Origin: Ruegeria profundi
Lineage (GTDB): Bacteria > Pseudomonadota > Alphaproteobacteria > Rhodobacterales > Rhodobacteraceae
Length of the DNA stretch: 64,000 bases
Reading direction: 5' to 3'
Assembly (NCBI RefSeq): GCF_001507545.1
Contig: NZ_LQBP01000004.1
Coordinates: 1 to 64,000, forward strand
How positions within the stretch are numbered: the stretch's first letter is position 1; every line of letters starts with the position of its first letter. The notes beneath the pieces are model-generated. The model saw only the letters and a list, made by a program, of their open reading frames with translations, was not told where the DNA came from and searched no databases. Below are positions 35,380 to 45,606 of the stretch, in pieces. Position numbers and translations under genes: made by a program.

Positions 35380-36197
35380 GGTGCTGTCAGACGAATTCGA
35401 ACCAGTCTCAGTTTGCCGCGAAAACCGCGAACCTATCCGGAACAAAGTTGACGCCACTCGCTAAGAGCGGCGGTGCGTGTCTGCTTGAAGGAGTCTCGGC
35501 TGGTTAGCGATCTTTCCTGGTTGAAGTGGTTGTAGACAGAGGAGTGGACGGAGGCGAACTTCTGCAAACTTCGCATGCGCCTGAAACGTTGCATGGCGCG
35601 TTCGCGTCTTCGAAACGGGAGGTGTGAATTCTCGACGCGGTTGTTTAGCCACCTGCCCGTCTGTTGTTTTTTGAGAGCACCCAAATCTCTAAGGGCAGCC
35701 TTGTAGGAAGCGAAGCGATCTGTGACGATCTCTTCGGCGCAGCCGTGCCGCTTCATCAATTTCTTGAGAAATTTCAGTGCTGCAGCTTTGTTACGGCGCT
35801 TCGTTACAACTGCTTCCAGCACTTCGCCATCATGATCTACAGCCCGCCAGAGGTAGTGCCTCTTGCCATTCACCTTCACAAAAACCTCGTCCACGTGCCA
35901 CTTCCATTTCGAGAATGCGCGCAGTTGCTGAACTCGCTTTCGTCTGATCTCAGAAGCAAACATCGGACCGAACCTGTTCCACCAATATCGGACGGTTTCG
36001 TGGGAAACGTCGATCCCGCGTTCGTGCAGCAGATCTTCGACATTCCGAAGCGAGAGTGGAAACCGAATATACAGCATCACCGCAAGGCGGATGATCTCGG
36101 GGCTGGTCTTGAAATACTTGAAGGAGGCAGGTCTGGTCATGGGCAAAAGCTACGCAACCGCCCTCCCCCGCTCAAGCAATGTTAATCTGACAAGACC
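35380..36197 (-). mobile_element. IS6-family insertion sequence, copy 4 (intact)
   Basis: An element of 818 bp with left end GGTGCTGTCAGACGAA and right end CTGACAAGACC. It is flanked on the left by the diverged IS6 fragment and on the right by a truncated hsp20 gene. No matching 8-bp target duplication is seen, which suggests that recombination or deletion followed insertion. Confidence 0.9.
35433..36146 (-). CDS. IS6-family transposase (copy 4)
   Basis: A 237-residue transposase, full length and with intact DDE residues (VDEVFVKVNG, VTDRFASY, NRVENSHLPF). It is very close to copy 1 with scattered substitutions. Because all copies share the orientation, this active-looking transposase could mobilise the segments between them by directly oriented IS6 recombination. 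Confidence 0.95.
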   Translation of the reverse strand: MPMTRPASFKYFKTSPEIIRLAVMLYIRFPLSLRNVEDLLHERGIDVSHETVRYWWNRFGPMFASEIRRKRVQQLRAFSKWKWHVDEVFVKVNGKRHYLWRAVDHDGEVLEAVVTKRRNKAAALKFLKKLMKRHGCAEEIVTDRFASYKAALRDLGALKKQQTGRWLNNRVENSHLPFRRRERAMQRFRRMRSLQKFASVHSSVYNHFNQERSLTSRDSFKQTRTAALSEWRQLCSG

Positions 36198-36364
36198 GTC
36201 ACGTCTACATCCTCGGCGGCAACGCCGGGCATCTCGAGCATCAGCGTCACGCCTTCATCTGTTTCCACGATATCCGACAGAGGCCGGTAGATGCGCCCGC
36301 CGGTGGTGGTCTCCGGGGTCTCGGTTGCCGTCTTTTCAGCGGTCTGGGTCACGACGTTGGTCAT
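36198..36364 (-). pseudogene. Small heat-shock protein (Hsp20) gene, 3' part lost to IS6
   Basis: The first 56 or so codons of an Hsp20-like gene. The product starts MTNVVTQTAEKTA and reaches EGVTLMLEMPGVAAEDVDV, the beginning of the alpha-crystallin domain, then runs into the IS6 right end and stops. A strong AGGAGG precedes the ATG at 36364. The rest of the domain is missing. It lies 14 bp downstream of the intact hsp20 and was its operon partner. Confidence 0.85.
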
Positions 36365-36378
36365 TGGTTGGTCCTCCT

Positions 36379-36807
36379 TCACGCGGCCTTGATCTCGATC
36401 TTCTTCGGCTTGTCCTCCTCGGGACGGCCGATGACGATCCGCAAAACACCATTGGTCATCCGGGCCTCGACGCTGTCATCGGACGCCGCATAGGGCAGCC
36501 GCACCGCGCGGGAGAACCGGCCGTAGCTGCGTTCATTGCGGTGCCAGCGCGCGCCTTCCGGCACCTCCGGCGCCTTGCGTTCGCCAGAGATCGTCAGGAC
36601 GTTGTCCTTTACGGAAATGTCGATGTCGGACGGGTCGATGCCGGGAAGTTCGGCCGTGACCGCGACGGCTTCGTCGCCCTGCCAGACATTAACGGCCGGA
36701 AACACGGGCTGGGCCGTCCGGGTCGGTGTCACCCGGTCGACATCGCGCAGCATCGAACGCATGAGCGCGAAGGGATCGCTGCGGCGTGCATATGTGGGAT
36801 AGAACAT
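36379..36807 (-). CDS. Hsp20/alpha-crystallin small heat-shock protein
   Basis: A 142-residue ATP-independent holdase chaperone. The alpha-crystallin domain spans about 40-135: VTAELPGIDPSDIDISVKDN, then ERSYGRFSRAVRLP and the GVLRIVIGRPEE segment. The C-terminal KKIEIKAA is short and includes an I-x-I motif. The ATG has an excellent AAGGAGG. A sigma32-type promoter lies about 220 bp upstream on the same strand. The second hsp20 behind it is destroyed. Confidence 0.92.
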   Translation of the reverse strand: MFYPTYARRSDPFALMRSMLRDVDRVTPTRTAQPVFPAVNVWQGDEAVAVTAELPGIDPSDIDISVKDNVLTISGERKAPEVPEGARWHRNERSYGRFSRAVRLPYAASDDSVEARMTNGVLRIVIGRPEEDKPKKIEIKAA

Positions 36808-37027
36808 GTCTCACCTCCTTGGTTGCCATTGCATCTGCGCGACAAAAGCCGCGTCAGTCCGAGGCGCCAAGACGGCGGGACAGCATGTAAGGTTCGCCGA
36901 AAAAGCGGCGTTCGATTTCGTTCGCGTTGCCGATCCGCTCCCGTATTGGCGAGTGGCCGGTGGTCCGCTTTCAGAGCCGAACCTTATTGCGTATCCGTGA
37001 AACCCCATCTGGGCGTCTCAATTTCGA

Positions 37028-37055
37028 TAAGGGGAACGCAATACGAGTTTTCAAG
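37028..37055 (-). promoter_or_regulatory. Sigma32 (RpoH)-type heat-shock promoter
   Basis: Read on the minus strand: -35 CTTGAAA (37055-37049), 14-bp spacer, -10 CCCCTTA (37034-37028). This matches the RpoH consensus CTTGAAA-N11-16-CCCCAT well. It points toward the hsp20 genes with a leader of about 220 nt. Confidence 0.75.
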
Positions 37056-37247
37056 AGTGAAGTGCCCAATTTTTCACCGTTAGCCGGCGCCGGCCTTCAC
37101 CAAGGCGCGTGTCAGGGCCTGCTCCGCCCTACAGGTGCTGCGTTGGCCTAGTGGGCCCCGGCTCGATCTGTTCCGATTTCACCAACCATTGTCGCCGCGT
37201 TGCTCCATTCCTACATGCGCCACATCACCGCCCGGAGGAATAACCAG

Positions 37248-38126
37248 ATGCTGCGCACCTTCATGCTCATGGCTGCAATGACCGCCTTCGTGGGGGTTGT
37301 CGGGCTCATGCTGGGCGGCGAGGCCGGGCTGCTTATCGCGCTTGCGATCGCCTTCGGCATGAACTTCTTCGCCTATTGGAATTCGGACAAGGCCGTGCTG
37401 CGCATGCATGGCGCACGGCCAGTGGATCAAAGGTCGGCACCAGAGCTTTGGGAGATGACATCCAGCATGGCGCGGCGCGCCGCGATGCCCATGCCCGCGC
37501 TCTACATCATCGAGACCGAGCAGCCCAACGCCTTTGCGACCGGGCGCAACCCGGACAACGCGGCCGTCGCGGTGACGCGCGGCCTGTTGCGGAACATGCA
37601 CCGTGAGGAGGTCGCGGGCGTCGTTGCCCATGAGCTTGCCCATATCAAGAACCGCGACACGCTGACCATGACGATCACGGCAACGCTGGTGGGCGCGGTG
37701 TCAATGCTTGCCAACTTTGCCATTTTCTTCGGGGGCGGACGTGACCGACCCCTTGGCATGATTGGGACAATTGCGATGATGATCCTGGCACCGATGGCGG
37801 CGGCCATGGTGCAAATGGCCATAAGTCGGGTGCGCGAATACGAGGCGGATGCCGAGGGGGCCGCGATCTGCGGAAATCCGGATTGGCTGGCATCGGCGCT
37901 GAACAGATTAGGAGTAATTTCGGGCCGGATCGACAACATTGCCGCCGAACGGAACCCTGCTACAGCGCATATGTTCATCGTCAACCCGTTGCACATGCAG
38001 GCGATCGACAGCCTGTTCGCAACCCATCCACCCATCGAGAAACGGATCGCAGAACTTCGCAAACTGAGTGGTGGGCCTCGCGGATCTCGGGCGTCACGGC
38101 AGGCACGCACAGGCCCTTGGGCTTGA
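37248..38126 (+). CDS. htpX: HtpX-type membrane zinc metalloprotease
   Basis: A 292-residue M48 protease of the inner membrane that degrades misfolded membrane proteins. Two N-terminal helices (about 4-36) precede the domain; the catalytic HELAH lies in [12 protein letters not shown] (about 126-137), two further helices follow (about 145-200), and the third zinc ligand is the Glu in [10 protein letters not shown] (about 205). The frame opens earlier, but the ATG at 37248 has GGAGGAA and fits the family start MLRTFMLMA. It is divergent from hsp20 and followed by htpG. Confidence 0.93.
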   Translation: MLRTFMLMAAMTAFVGVVGLMLGGEAGLLIALAIAFGMNFFAYWNSDKAVLRMHGARPVDQRSAPELWEMTSSMARRAAMPMPALYIIETEQPNAFATGRNPDNAAVAVTRGLLRNMHREEVAGVVAHELAHIKNRDTLTMTITATLVGAVSMLANFAIFFGGGRDRPLGMIGTIAMMILAPMAAAMVQMAISRVREYEADAEGAAICGNPDWLASALNRLGVISGRIDNIAAERNPATAHMFIVNPLHMQAIDSLFATHPPIEKRIAELRKLSGGPRGSRASRQARTGPWA

Positions 38127-38192
38127 CCGAGGTATTGAAAGGCATGCGAGCGGGGCCTAATTGGCGCCGCAGAATAACTTGGAGGTGCAAAG

Positions 38193-40040
38193 ATGACTGA
38201 AGTTCTTGAGAAAGAAAGCTTTTCCTTCCAGACGGAAGTCGGCCAGCTACTGGAGATTGTCGCGAGCTCGCTCTACTCGAACCGCGAAGTGTTTCTGCGG
38301 GAGCTGGTCTCGAACGCGTCAGACGCTTGCGACAAGCTCCGCTATGCTGCTTTGACCGACGCGAGCCTCGCACCTCCAGATGGGTTCGCGATCACCCTTG
38401 GCGTTGACAAAAAGACACTGTCGATCTCGGACAATGGCATCGGGATGAACCATGCCGATTTGCTCGACACCCTTGGCACCATCGCAAAATCCGGGACTGG
38501 CGCGTTTATCGAGGCGCTGAAGGCCGAGGGAAAAGACACCCCCGGCTTGATCGGCCAATTCGGCGTTGGGTTCTACTCGGCCTTCATGGTCGCGTCTCAG
38601 GTCGACGTGTTGACTCGCAAAGCCGGAGAAGACGACGCCTGGCTCTGGTCCTCGGACGGCAAAGGCGGGTTCACGATTGAACCGGCCACGCGCGACACGG
38701 CCGGCACAACCGTGACGCTGCATCTCAAGAAAGACGCCAAGGAGTTCGCGGAAGAGGCGCGGATCCGTCACATCATCAAGACCTATTCCGAGCACATCAG
38801 CTTCCCCGTGAAGCTGGGCGATGACACGTTGAACCCGGCCGAGGCCCTCTGGACCCGACCGGCGAAGGAGATTTCCGAAGAGCAGTACGGCGAGTTCTAC
38901 AAGCATACGTCGCATGCCTTCGACACGCCGTGGCACGTCATGCACAACAAGGTCGAAGGCGCACTGAACCACACGAGCCTCTTGTTCGTGCCCTCGGTTC
39001 AGCCCTTTGATCTCTTTGATGCTGAGCGGAAGAGCCATGTGAAGCTCTACGTGAACCGGGTCTTCATCTCCGAGACAACCAAAGATCTGATCCCGGCCTA
39101 TCTGCGGTTCCTGCGCGGGGTGGTCGACAGTCAGGATCTGTCGCTGAACGTTTCGCGCGAGATGCTTCAAACCGACCCAAAGCTTGCCAAGATCAAAACG
39201 CAGGTTACCAAGAAGGTGCTGAGCGAGCTCAAGAAAAAGGCCGCCAAAGCGCCGGAGGACTATGCGAAATTCTGGGGGAATTTCGGCGCGGTGCTGAAAG
39301 AGGGGCTCGTCGAAGATCCATCTTTGCGTGAACGGATCCTTGAGGTCTGTCGGTTCGCCTCCACCGGAGAGGACGGGCTGACAAGCCTCGCGGCCTATGT
39401 GGAGCGCATGAAAGAAGGCCAGGAGGCGATCTTCTACATTGCGGGCGACGACGCGGCTAAACTGGCGCAATCGCCGCATCTGGAAGGCTTCAAGGCCAAG
39501 GGCGTCGAAGTGCTCCTGCTGTCGGATCACGTGGACGAATTCTGGCTCCAGCACATCACGGAATTTGAGGGCAAGCCGCTCAAATCCATCACCAGAGGTG
39601 CTGCGGATCTGGATGCGATTGAGGCTGAGGAAAAGCCCGACGAAGACAAACCCGAGGAAGCAGATCTGTCCAAGCTGATTGCTGCAATCAAAGCGGAGCT
39701 AGGCGAGTTGGTCAAAGACGTGCGGCCCTCCAAACGCCTGACGGACAGCCCGGTCTGCTTGATCGCCGATGAGGGTGACATGGACGTCAACCTTGAGCGT
39801 TTGCTTAAGCGGCATGGCCAGCTGCAAACAGGCATGCCGCGTGTGCTGGAATTGAACCCAAGCCACGCGATCATCACAAAACTGGCGGAGCGCGCCGACG
39901 GCGACGCCGACGATCTGTTGAAGGACGCGGCCCATTTGCTGCTCGATCAAGCGCGCATTGTCGAAGGAGAAACACCCACCGACGCAGCTGCCTTTGCCCG
40001 CAGGCTCGGCAGCGTCATGTCCCGCGCTTTTGAGGTGTAA
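38193..40040 (+). CDS. htpG: Hsp90-family chaperone HtpG
   Basis: A 615-residue cytoplasmic ATP-dependent chaperone. GHKL ATPase motifs: ELVSNASDACDKLRY (about 31), DNGIGM (about 79), GTIAKSGTGAF and GQFGVGFYSAFMVA (about 122). The middle domain has LKLYVNRVFI-type sequence (VKLYVNRVFI), RGVVDSQDLSLNVSREMLQ, and a C-terminal dimerisation region. The length is normal. ATG preceded by GGAGGTG. Followed after 14 bp by the HtrA-like protease gene. Confidence 0.95.
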   Translation: MTEVLEKESFSFQTEVGQLLEIVASSLYSNREVFLRELVSNASDACDKLRYAALTDASLAPPDGFAITLGVDKKTLSISDNGIGMNHADLLDTLGTIAKSGTGAFIEALKAEGKDTPGLIGQFGVGFYSAFMVASQVDVLTRKAGEDDAWLWSSDGKGGFTIEPATRDTAGTTVTLHLKKDAKEFAEEARIRHIIKTYSEHISFPVKLGDDTLNPAEALWTRPAKEISEEQYGEFYKHTSHAFDTPWHVMHNKVEGALNHTSLLFVPSVQPFDLFDAERKSHVKLYVNRVFISETTKDLIPAYLRFLRGVVDSQDLSLNVSREMLQTDPKLAKIKTQVTKKVLSELKKKAAKAPEDYAKFWGNFGAVLKEGLVEDPSLRERILEVCRFASTGEDGLTSLAAYVERMKEGQEAIFYIAGDDAAKLAQSPHLEGFKAKGVEVLLLSDHVDEFWLQHITEFEGKPLKSITRGAADLDAIEAEEKPDEDKPEEADLSKLIAAIKAELGELVKDVRPSKRLTDSPVCLIADEGDMDVNLERLLKRHGQLQTGMPRVLELNPSHAIITKLAERADGDADDLLKDAAHLLLDQARIVEGETPTDAAAFARRLGSVMSRAFEV

Positions 40041-40054
40041 CGGGGTGTCGGTCG

Positions 40055-41089
40055 ATGCTGCGATTGGTGTTGAAAATAGCGCTGGTTCTGTCTTTGGCGT
40101 TTCCAGCGCTGGCGCAGGAGCTGACAGCGCCTGAAGAGCGCCTGATCTCCCTTTTTGAAACCTCGCGATCCTCAGTCGTGTCCATCACGACCGGACAACG
40201 GCGCGTTGATCCCTGGCTACGACGGGCGGAAATCGTGCCAAGCGGCTCGGGGTCCGGGTTCTTCTGGGGAGATGAGGGCCATATTGTCACGAATGCGCAT
40301 GTGATCCAGCGCGCTGTCCGCGCGGACATTCATATGGCTGACGGACGGGTCTTGCCTGCACGTCTGGTGGGCGCGGCACCGCAATACGATCTTGCTGTGC
40401 TCCAGGTGGATCTGGATGGCACTGCGGCGGAGCCCTTGGAGAACGGCAACAGCGGCGATCTGCGGGTCGGGCAAAGCGTGTTGGCGATCGGCAATCCGTT
40501 CGGATTGGATTGGACGCTGACAACCGGCATCGTTTCTGCGCTCGAGCGCGAAATTCCCATTGGGAACGGCGTGATTGAGGGGCTGATCCAAACCGACGCT
40601 GCGATCAATCCCGGAAACTCTGGCGGTCCGCTACTGGACAGTTCCGGCCGGTTGATCGGTGTGAACACGGCAATCTTCAGCCCGTCAGGTGCCAGTTCCG
40701 GCATCGGGTTTGCGGTTCCGGTCGACCTCGTCGAGCGCGTGGTGCCTCAGTTAATTGCAAACGGCGTGTACCGCCCACCGGTCCTTGGCATACGCTTTGA
40801 TCCGCGGATCAATCAGTTGGCGCGTGAGAATGGGATTGAGGGCGTCGTTATCTTGTCCGTCGAGCCTGGTGGCCCCGCCGAAGAGGTCGGCCTGAGGGCG
40901 GCGCAACGTGGTCGCAATGGCGGTCTTCTACCTGGCGATGTCATTCAGCAGGTAAACACACGTCGGATAGTATCCGGGGATGACCTGAGCGCAGCGCTCG
41001 ATGATTATGAAGCGGGAGACGAGGTCACCTTGTTGGTCTGGCAAGACGGGGAAACCCGAGAGGTCACCCTACGCCTTGCCGCGCCGTAA
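40055..41089 (+). CDS. HtrA/DegP-like periplasmic serine protease
   Basis: A 344-residue S1C protease with a Sec signal peptide (LSLAFPALAQ). Catalytic triad: His in VTNAHVI (about 79), Asp in YDLAVLQVD (about 112) and Ser in NPGNSGGPL (about 190). One PDZ domain follows (about 240-335: GVVILSVEPGGPAEEVGL and LLPGDVIQQVN). DegP proteins usually have two PDZ domains and are longer; this is the DegS-like layout but with a cleavable signal. Its position directly behind htpG suggests co-expression in a stress operon. Confidence 0.88.
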   Translation: MLRLVLKIALVLSLAFPALAQELTAPEERLISLFETSRSSVVSITTGQRRVDPWLRRAEIVPSGSGSGFFWGDEGHIVTNAHVIQRAVRADIHMADGRVLPARLVGAAPQYDLAVLQVDLDGTAAEPLENGNSGDLRVGQSVLAIGNPFGLDWTLTTGIVSALEREIPIGNGVIEGLIQTDAAINPGNSGGPLLDSSGRLIGVNTAIFSPSGASSGIGFAVPVDLVERVVPQLIANGVYRPPVLGIRFDPRINQLARENGIEGVVILSVEPGGPAEEVGLRAAQRGRNGGLLPGDVIQQVNTRRIVSGDDLSAALDDYEAGDEVTLLVWQDGETREVTLRLAAP

Positions 41090-41103
41090 TAGCTGACACG
41101 ACC

Positions 41104-41373
41104 TTAGTGGAGTTTGAACTCACCTTTCACGTTTTGCCATTCACCCGGTGAAATCTGTTTGCGGTGCACGAACTTCACGGAATGCAGAGGACCGTCGATT
41201 TCCGCCTGCCAATACTCGATGAATTCGAACAAGCGCGGATGGTCGGGCGCGATATCGTAGTCCTGCCAAGTGAACGTATTCAGCACGCTTTGAAAGTCCG
41301 GCATCCGATAGAAAAACTCAGCGGTCGTCAGCCCGTATCCCGCCAACATCAGTTCCGTTTCAGATGGTCTCAT
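41104..41373 (-). CDS. usg: Usg-family protein
   Basis: An 89-residue protein of the alphaproteobacterial Usg family: MLAGYGLTTAEFFYRMPDF at the start and GPLHSVKFVHRK with GEWQNVKGEFKLH at the end, very close to the family pattern. The function is not established; the name comes from position upstream of trp genes in other species. Here it sits on the opposite strand between the HtrA-like gene (14 bp, convergent) and groES. ATG with GGAG upstream. Confidence 0.85.
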   Translation of the reverse strand: MRPSETELMLAGYGLTTAEFFYRMPDFQSVLNTFTWQDYDIAPDHPRLFEFIEYWQAEIDGPLHSVKFVHRKQISPGEWQNVKGEFKLH

Positions 41374-41602
41374 GTGATCTCCAAACCCGTTTCGATGGGA
41401 CCAGTTTTCAAAAACAAAGGCCGTTCGGCAAGAGTTTTTGCGCGCTACTTTTGAGCCCAGAGCTATGTCCAGTCTTCAACTAAGCTCTCGGAGCTTCTTG
41501 CGTGTTCCCCAACATGCGGCGTCGTAACCCATTGTTTTCACGACAAACAAAATTTCACGCAGCCTATTGAAATCCAAAACAGGCGCGCCGATCTAACTCG
41601 CG

Positions 41603-41629
41603 TTGGCACTCCGTCGACGCGAGTGCCAA
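41603..41629 (+). promoter_or_regulatory. CIRCE operator upstream of groES
   Basis: TTGGCACTC-N9-GAGTGCCAA, a perfect inverted repeat matching the CIRCE element bound by HrcA (consensus TTAGCACTC-N9-GAGTGCTAA). It lies 34 bp before the groES ATG. A TTGAAA at 41567-41572, spaced about 17 bp from an ATCTAA-like -10, may be the promoter; part of it also resembles a sigma32 site. Confidence 0.92.
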
Positions 41630-41662
41630 CAGCAGTGACACTTGAACGGAGGAGCGTTTCAC

Positions 41663-41974
41663 ATGGCTTTTACACCCCTGCATGATCGTGTTGTTGTGCG
41701 TCGCATCGAGAGCGACGAGAAGACCGCGGGTGGGCTGATCATTCCCGACACCGCAAAAGAAAAGCCCAGCGAAGGTGAAGTGATTTCTGTTGGCCCCGGC
41801 GCGCGGGACGACGCCGGCAATCACATCGCTATGGCGGTCAAGGCAGGCGATCGTATTCTTTTCGGAAAATGGTCCGGGACCGAAATCACCCTCGATGGTG
41901 AGGACCTGCTCATCATGAAAGAGAGCGACATCCTCGGGATTATCGAGGACGCTGAATTGGCCAAAGCCGCCTAA
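41663..41974 (+). CDS. groS: Co-chaperonin GroES
   Basis: A 103-residue Cpn10. It has the [20 protein letters not shown] start, the mobile-loop [16 protein letters not shown] (binds GroEL) and [15 protein letters not shown] near the end. The ATG at 41663 has GGAGGAG upstream; the frame is open 21 bp earlier without better support. Controlled by the CIRCE element and followed by groEL after 33 bp. Confidence 0.97.
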   Translation: MAFTPLHDRVVVRRIESDEKTAGGLIIPDTAKEKPSEGEVISVGPGARDDAGNHIAMAVKAGDRILFGKWSGTEITLDGEDLLIMKESDILGIIEDAELAKAA

Positions 41975-41986
41975 TTCCAAACTTAG

Positions 41987-43639
<1,653 letters not shown>

Positions 43640-43896
43640 CACGCGGCTTGGGCATCGCTCAAACGCGTTTGAAAGGATCGTCGCGGCAGTTGATTGTCGA
43701 AGACAGTCAATTAAAGCGGCGACCCGGCAAAAACATACAAACCATCAGGTGACGCGGGCACTGCTCGCGCCACCCCACGTGACCGTCCGAATGAGGCGGC
43801 CCCGTGTTTCAGGGAGCACCTCTAAGTTTCGGTCAAATCTCAACCGCTGGCGTGGCCGGTTCCGGGCGCGCTAGCCCGAACTGGAGGCAAAGACCA

Positions 43897-44844
43897 ATGA
43901 CAACGCTTGTCGAAGCCCGCGGGCTGAAAAAGCGCTTCGGGGATATGACCGCGGTCGACGATGTCTCCCTGTCTGTTGCACGGGGTGAGGTTGTCGGTTT
44001 TCTCGGTCCGAACGGGGCGGGTAAATCCACCACGATGAAAATGATCACCGGGTTTTTGGAACCCGACACTGGCACGGCTGAGGTCGGCGGCCATGATGTC
44101 TGGCGCGACCCCACCTCAGCAAAAGCCAAACTGGGCTACCTGCCGGAAGGCGCGCCCGCCTATGGCGACATGCCTGTTGCCGATTTTCTGAGCTTCGTGG
44201 GCAAGATGCGCGGCCTGCGCAAAGCCGAATTGAACAACCGCCTTGCCGAGATGGCCGACCGTGTGCGCCTGACAGAGGTTTGGTCGCGCCCCATCGAAGC
44301 CCTCTCCAAAGGCTATCGTCGCCGCGTCGGCATCGCGCAGGCGCTGATCCACGATCCGGACGTGCTGATCCTTGACGAGCCGACCGACGGCCTCGACCCG
44401 AACCAAAAGCATGAAATGCGCAACCTCATCCGAGAGATCGCGCCAAACAAATCTATCATCGTCTCGACCCATATTCTTGAAGAGGTCGAGGCCGTGTGTT
44501 CCCGCGCGGTGATCATCGCCGCTGGCCGCGTCGTTGCCGACGCCACGCCGCGCGATCTGGTCGGCTCCAAAGACGACGGGCGCGCCATCCAGATCCGTAT
44601 TGGCTCACCCGAGGAGGCGTCGGTCATCGAAAAGATCAAGCCGCTCGCAGATGGGGCCGAGCTTGAGGTGATGGAGCGGATGAACGGCTCGACCCGCGTT
44701 TTGCTGCGCTACAATGACAAGCCAGAAGACACGCGTGCCATCGAGACCCGTCTCAAATCGGCGGACCTGCCTGTCGAAGAGGTCGGTATCTATCGCCCGC
44801 GCCTCGAAGACGTCTTCCGCGATGTGACCACCCGAATTCATTAA
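43897..44844 (+). CDS. ABC transporter ATPase (GldA/CcmA type)
   Basis: A 315-residue ATPase: Walker A GPNGAGKST (about 38), signature LSKGYRRRVG, Walker B VLILDEPTDGLDP and H-loop STHILEEVE, followed by a C-terminal accessory domain ending PRLEDVFRDVTTR. This is the type partnered with GldF/GldG-like membrane proteins. The ATG at 43897 has GGAGG upstream; the open frame upstream to 43804 looks non-coding. First of four genes transcribed together (gaps 15 bp, overlap 4 bp, 24 bp). Confidence 0.92.
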   Translation: MTTLVEARGLKKRFGDMTAVDDVSLSVARGEVVGFLGPNGAGKSTTMKMITGFLEPDTGTAEVGGHDVWRDPTSAKAKLGYLPEGAPAYGDMPVADFLSFVGKMRGLRKAELNNRLAEMADRVRLTEVWSRPIEALSKGYRRRVGIAQALIHDPDVLILDEPTDGLDPNQKHEMRNLIREIAPNKSIIVSTHILEEVEAVCSRAVIIAAGRVVADATPRDLVGSKDDGRAIQIRIGSPEEASVIEKIKPLADGAELEVMERMNGSTRVLLRYNDKPEDTRAIETRLKSADLPVEEVGIYRPRLEDVFRDVTTRIH

Positions 44845-44859
44845 GAGAGGACCGAAACC

Positions 44860-45606
44860 ATGACTGCTTCGCTTTCCTCGGTGAGCGTCGTCTTTGGCCG
44901 TGAGTTCCGCGCCTATTTTGCGACGCCGCTTGCCGCGATTTTCCTCGTTGTGTTCCTCGCCCTTGCCGGAGCCATGACCTTCTTTGTCTCTGGCTTCTTC
45001 GCCCGGGGCAGCGCCGATATGGCGGCCTTTTTCACATGGATGCCGTGGCTCTTTCTCGTGCTGCTGCCCGCCATTGGCATGCGCCTTTGGGCGGAAGAAC
45101 GCCGCTCTGGCACCATCGAACTGCTAATGACGATGCCGGTCGCGCCTTGGACCATTGTGCTGGGCAAGTTCCTGGCAGGCTGGGCCTTCACCGGCGTCGC
45201 ACTGGCGCTGACCACGCCACTTTGGATCACGGTCAATTGGCTGGGCAGCCCCGACAACGGCGTCATCGCAGCTGGCTATCTGGGCACGTTCCTGATGGCT
45301 GGGGCCTTTCTGGCCATTGCCGCCTGCATCTCAACGCTGACGAAGAACCAGGTGATCGCCTTCATCTCGGCCGCAATCGTGACCTTCCTCCTGGTCACCG
45401 CCGGGCTGGAGCTTGTGCTGGGCGCGATCCGCGGCTGGGCACCATACTGGATGACGGAAGCCGTAGCGGCCCTGTCGGTGCTCGAACACTTCCAGCGTAT
45501 CACCCAAGGACTAATTGAGGCGCCGACGCTGATCTTCTTCGGCTCGCTCATCGTCCTTGCTCTCATGATCAACACGTTCCTCGTGGACCTGAAGAAGGCT
45601 CAATGA
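44860..45606 (+). CDS. ABC-2 type permease (GldF-like)
   Basis: A 248-residue integral membrane protein with six predicted helices, including the IFLVVFLALAGAMTFFVSGF and MPWLFLVLLPAIGMRLWAEE segments and the ABC-2 signature region ERRSGTIELLMTMPV. It likely forms the channel with the GldG-like product. ATG with GAGAGGACC upstream; its stop overlaps the next start by ATGA. Confidence 0.9.
   Translation: MTASLSSVSVVFGREFRAYFATPLAAIFLVVFLALAGAMTFFVSGFFARGSADMAAFFTWMPWLFLVLLPAIGMRLWAEERRSGTIELLMTMPVAPWTIVLGKFLAGWAFTGVALALTTPLWITVNWLGSPDNGVIAAGYLGTFLMAGAFLAIAACISTLTKNQVIAFISAAIVTFLLVTAGLELVLGAIRGWAPYWMTEAVAALSVLEHFQRITQGLIEAPTLIFFGSLIVLALMINTFLVDLKKAQ

Noticed and set aside
1301-36197. IS6 8-bp target duplications
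   Set aside because: Bases flanking each copy were compared and do not match, so no duplication is claimed.
38319-39554. 411-codon minus-strand frame inside htpG
   Set aside because: Antisense to a highly conserved chaperone gene; product shows no family features.
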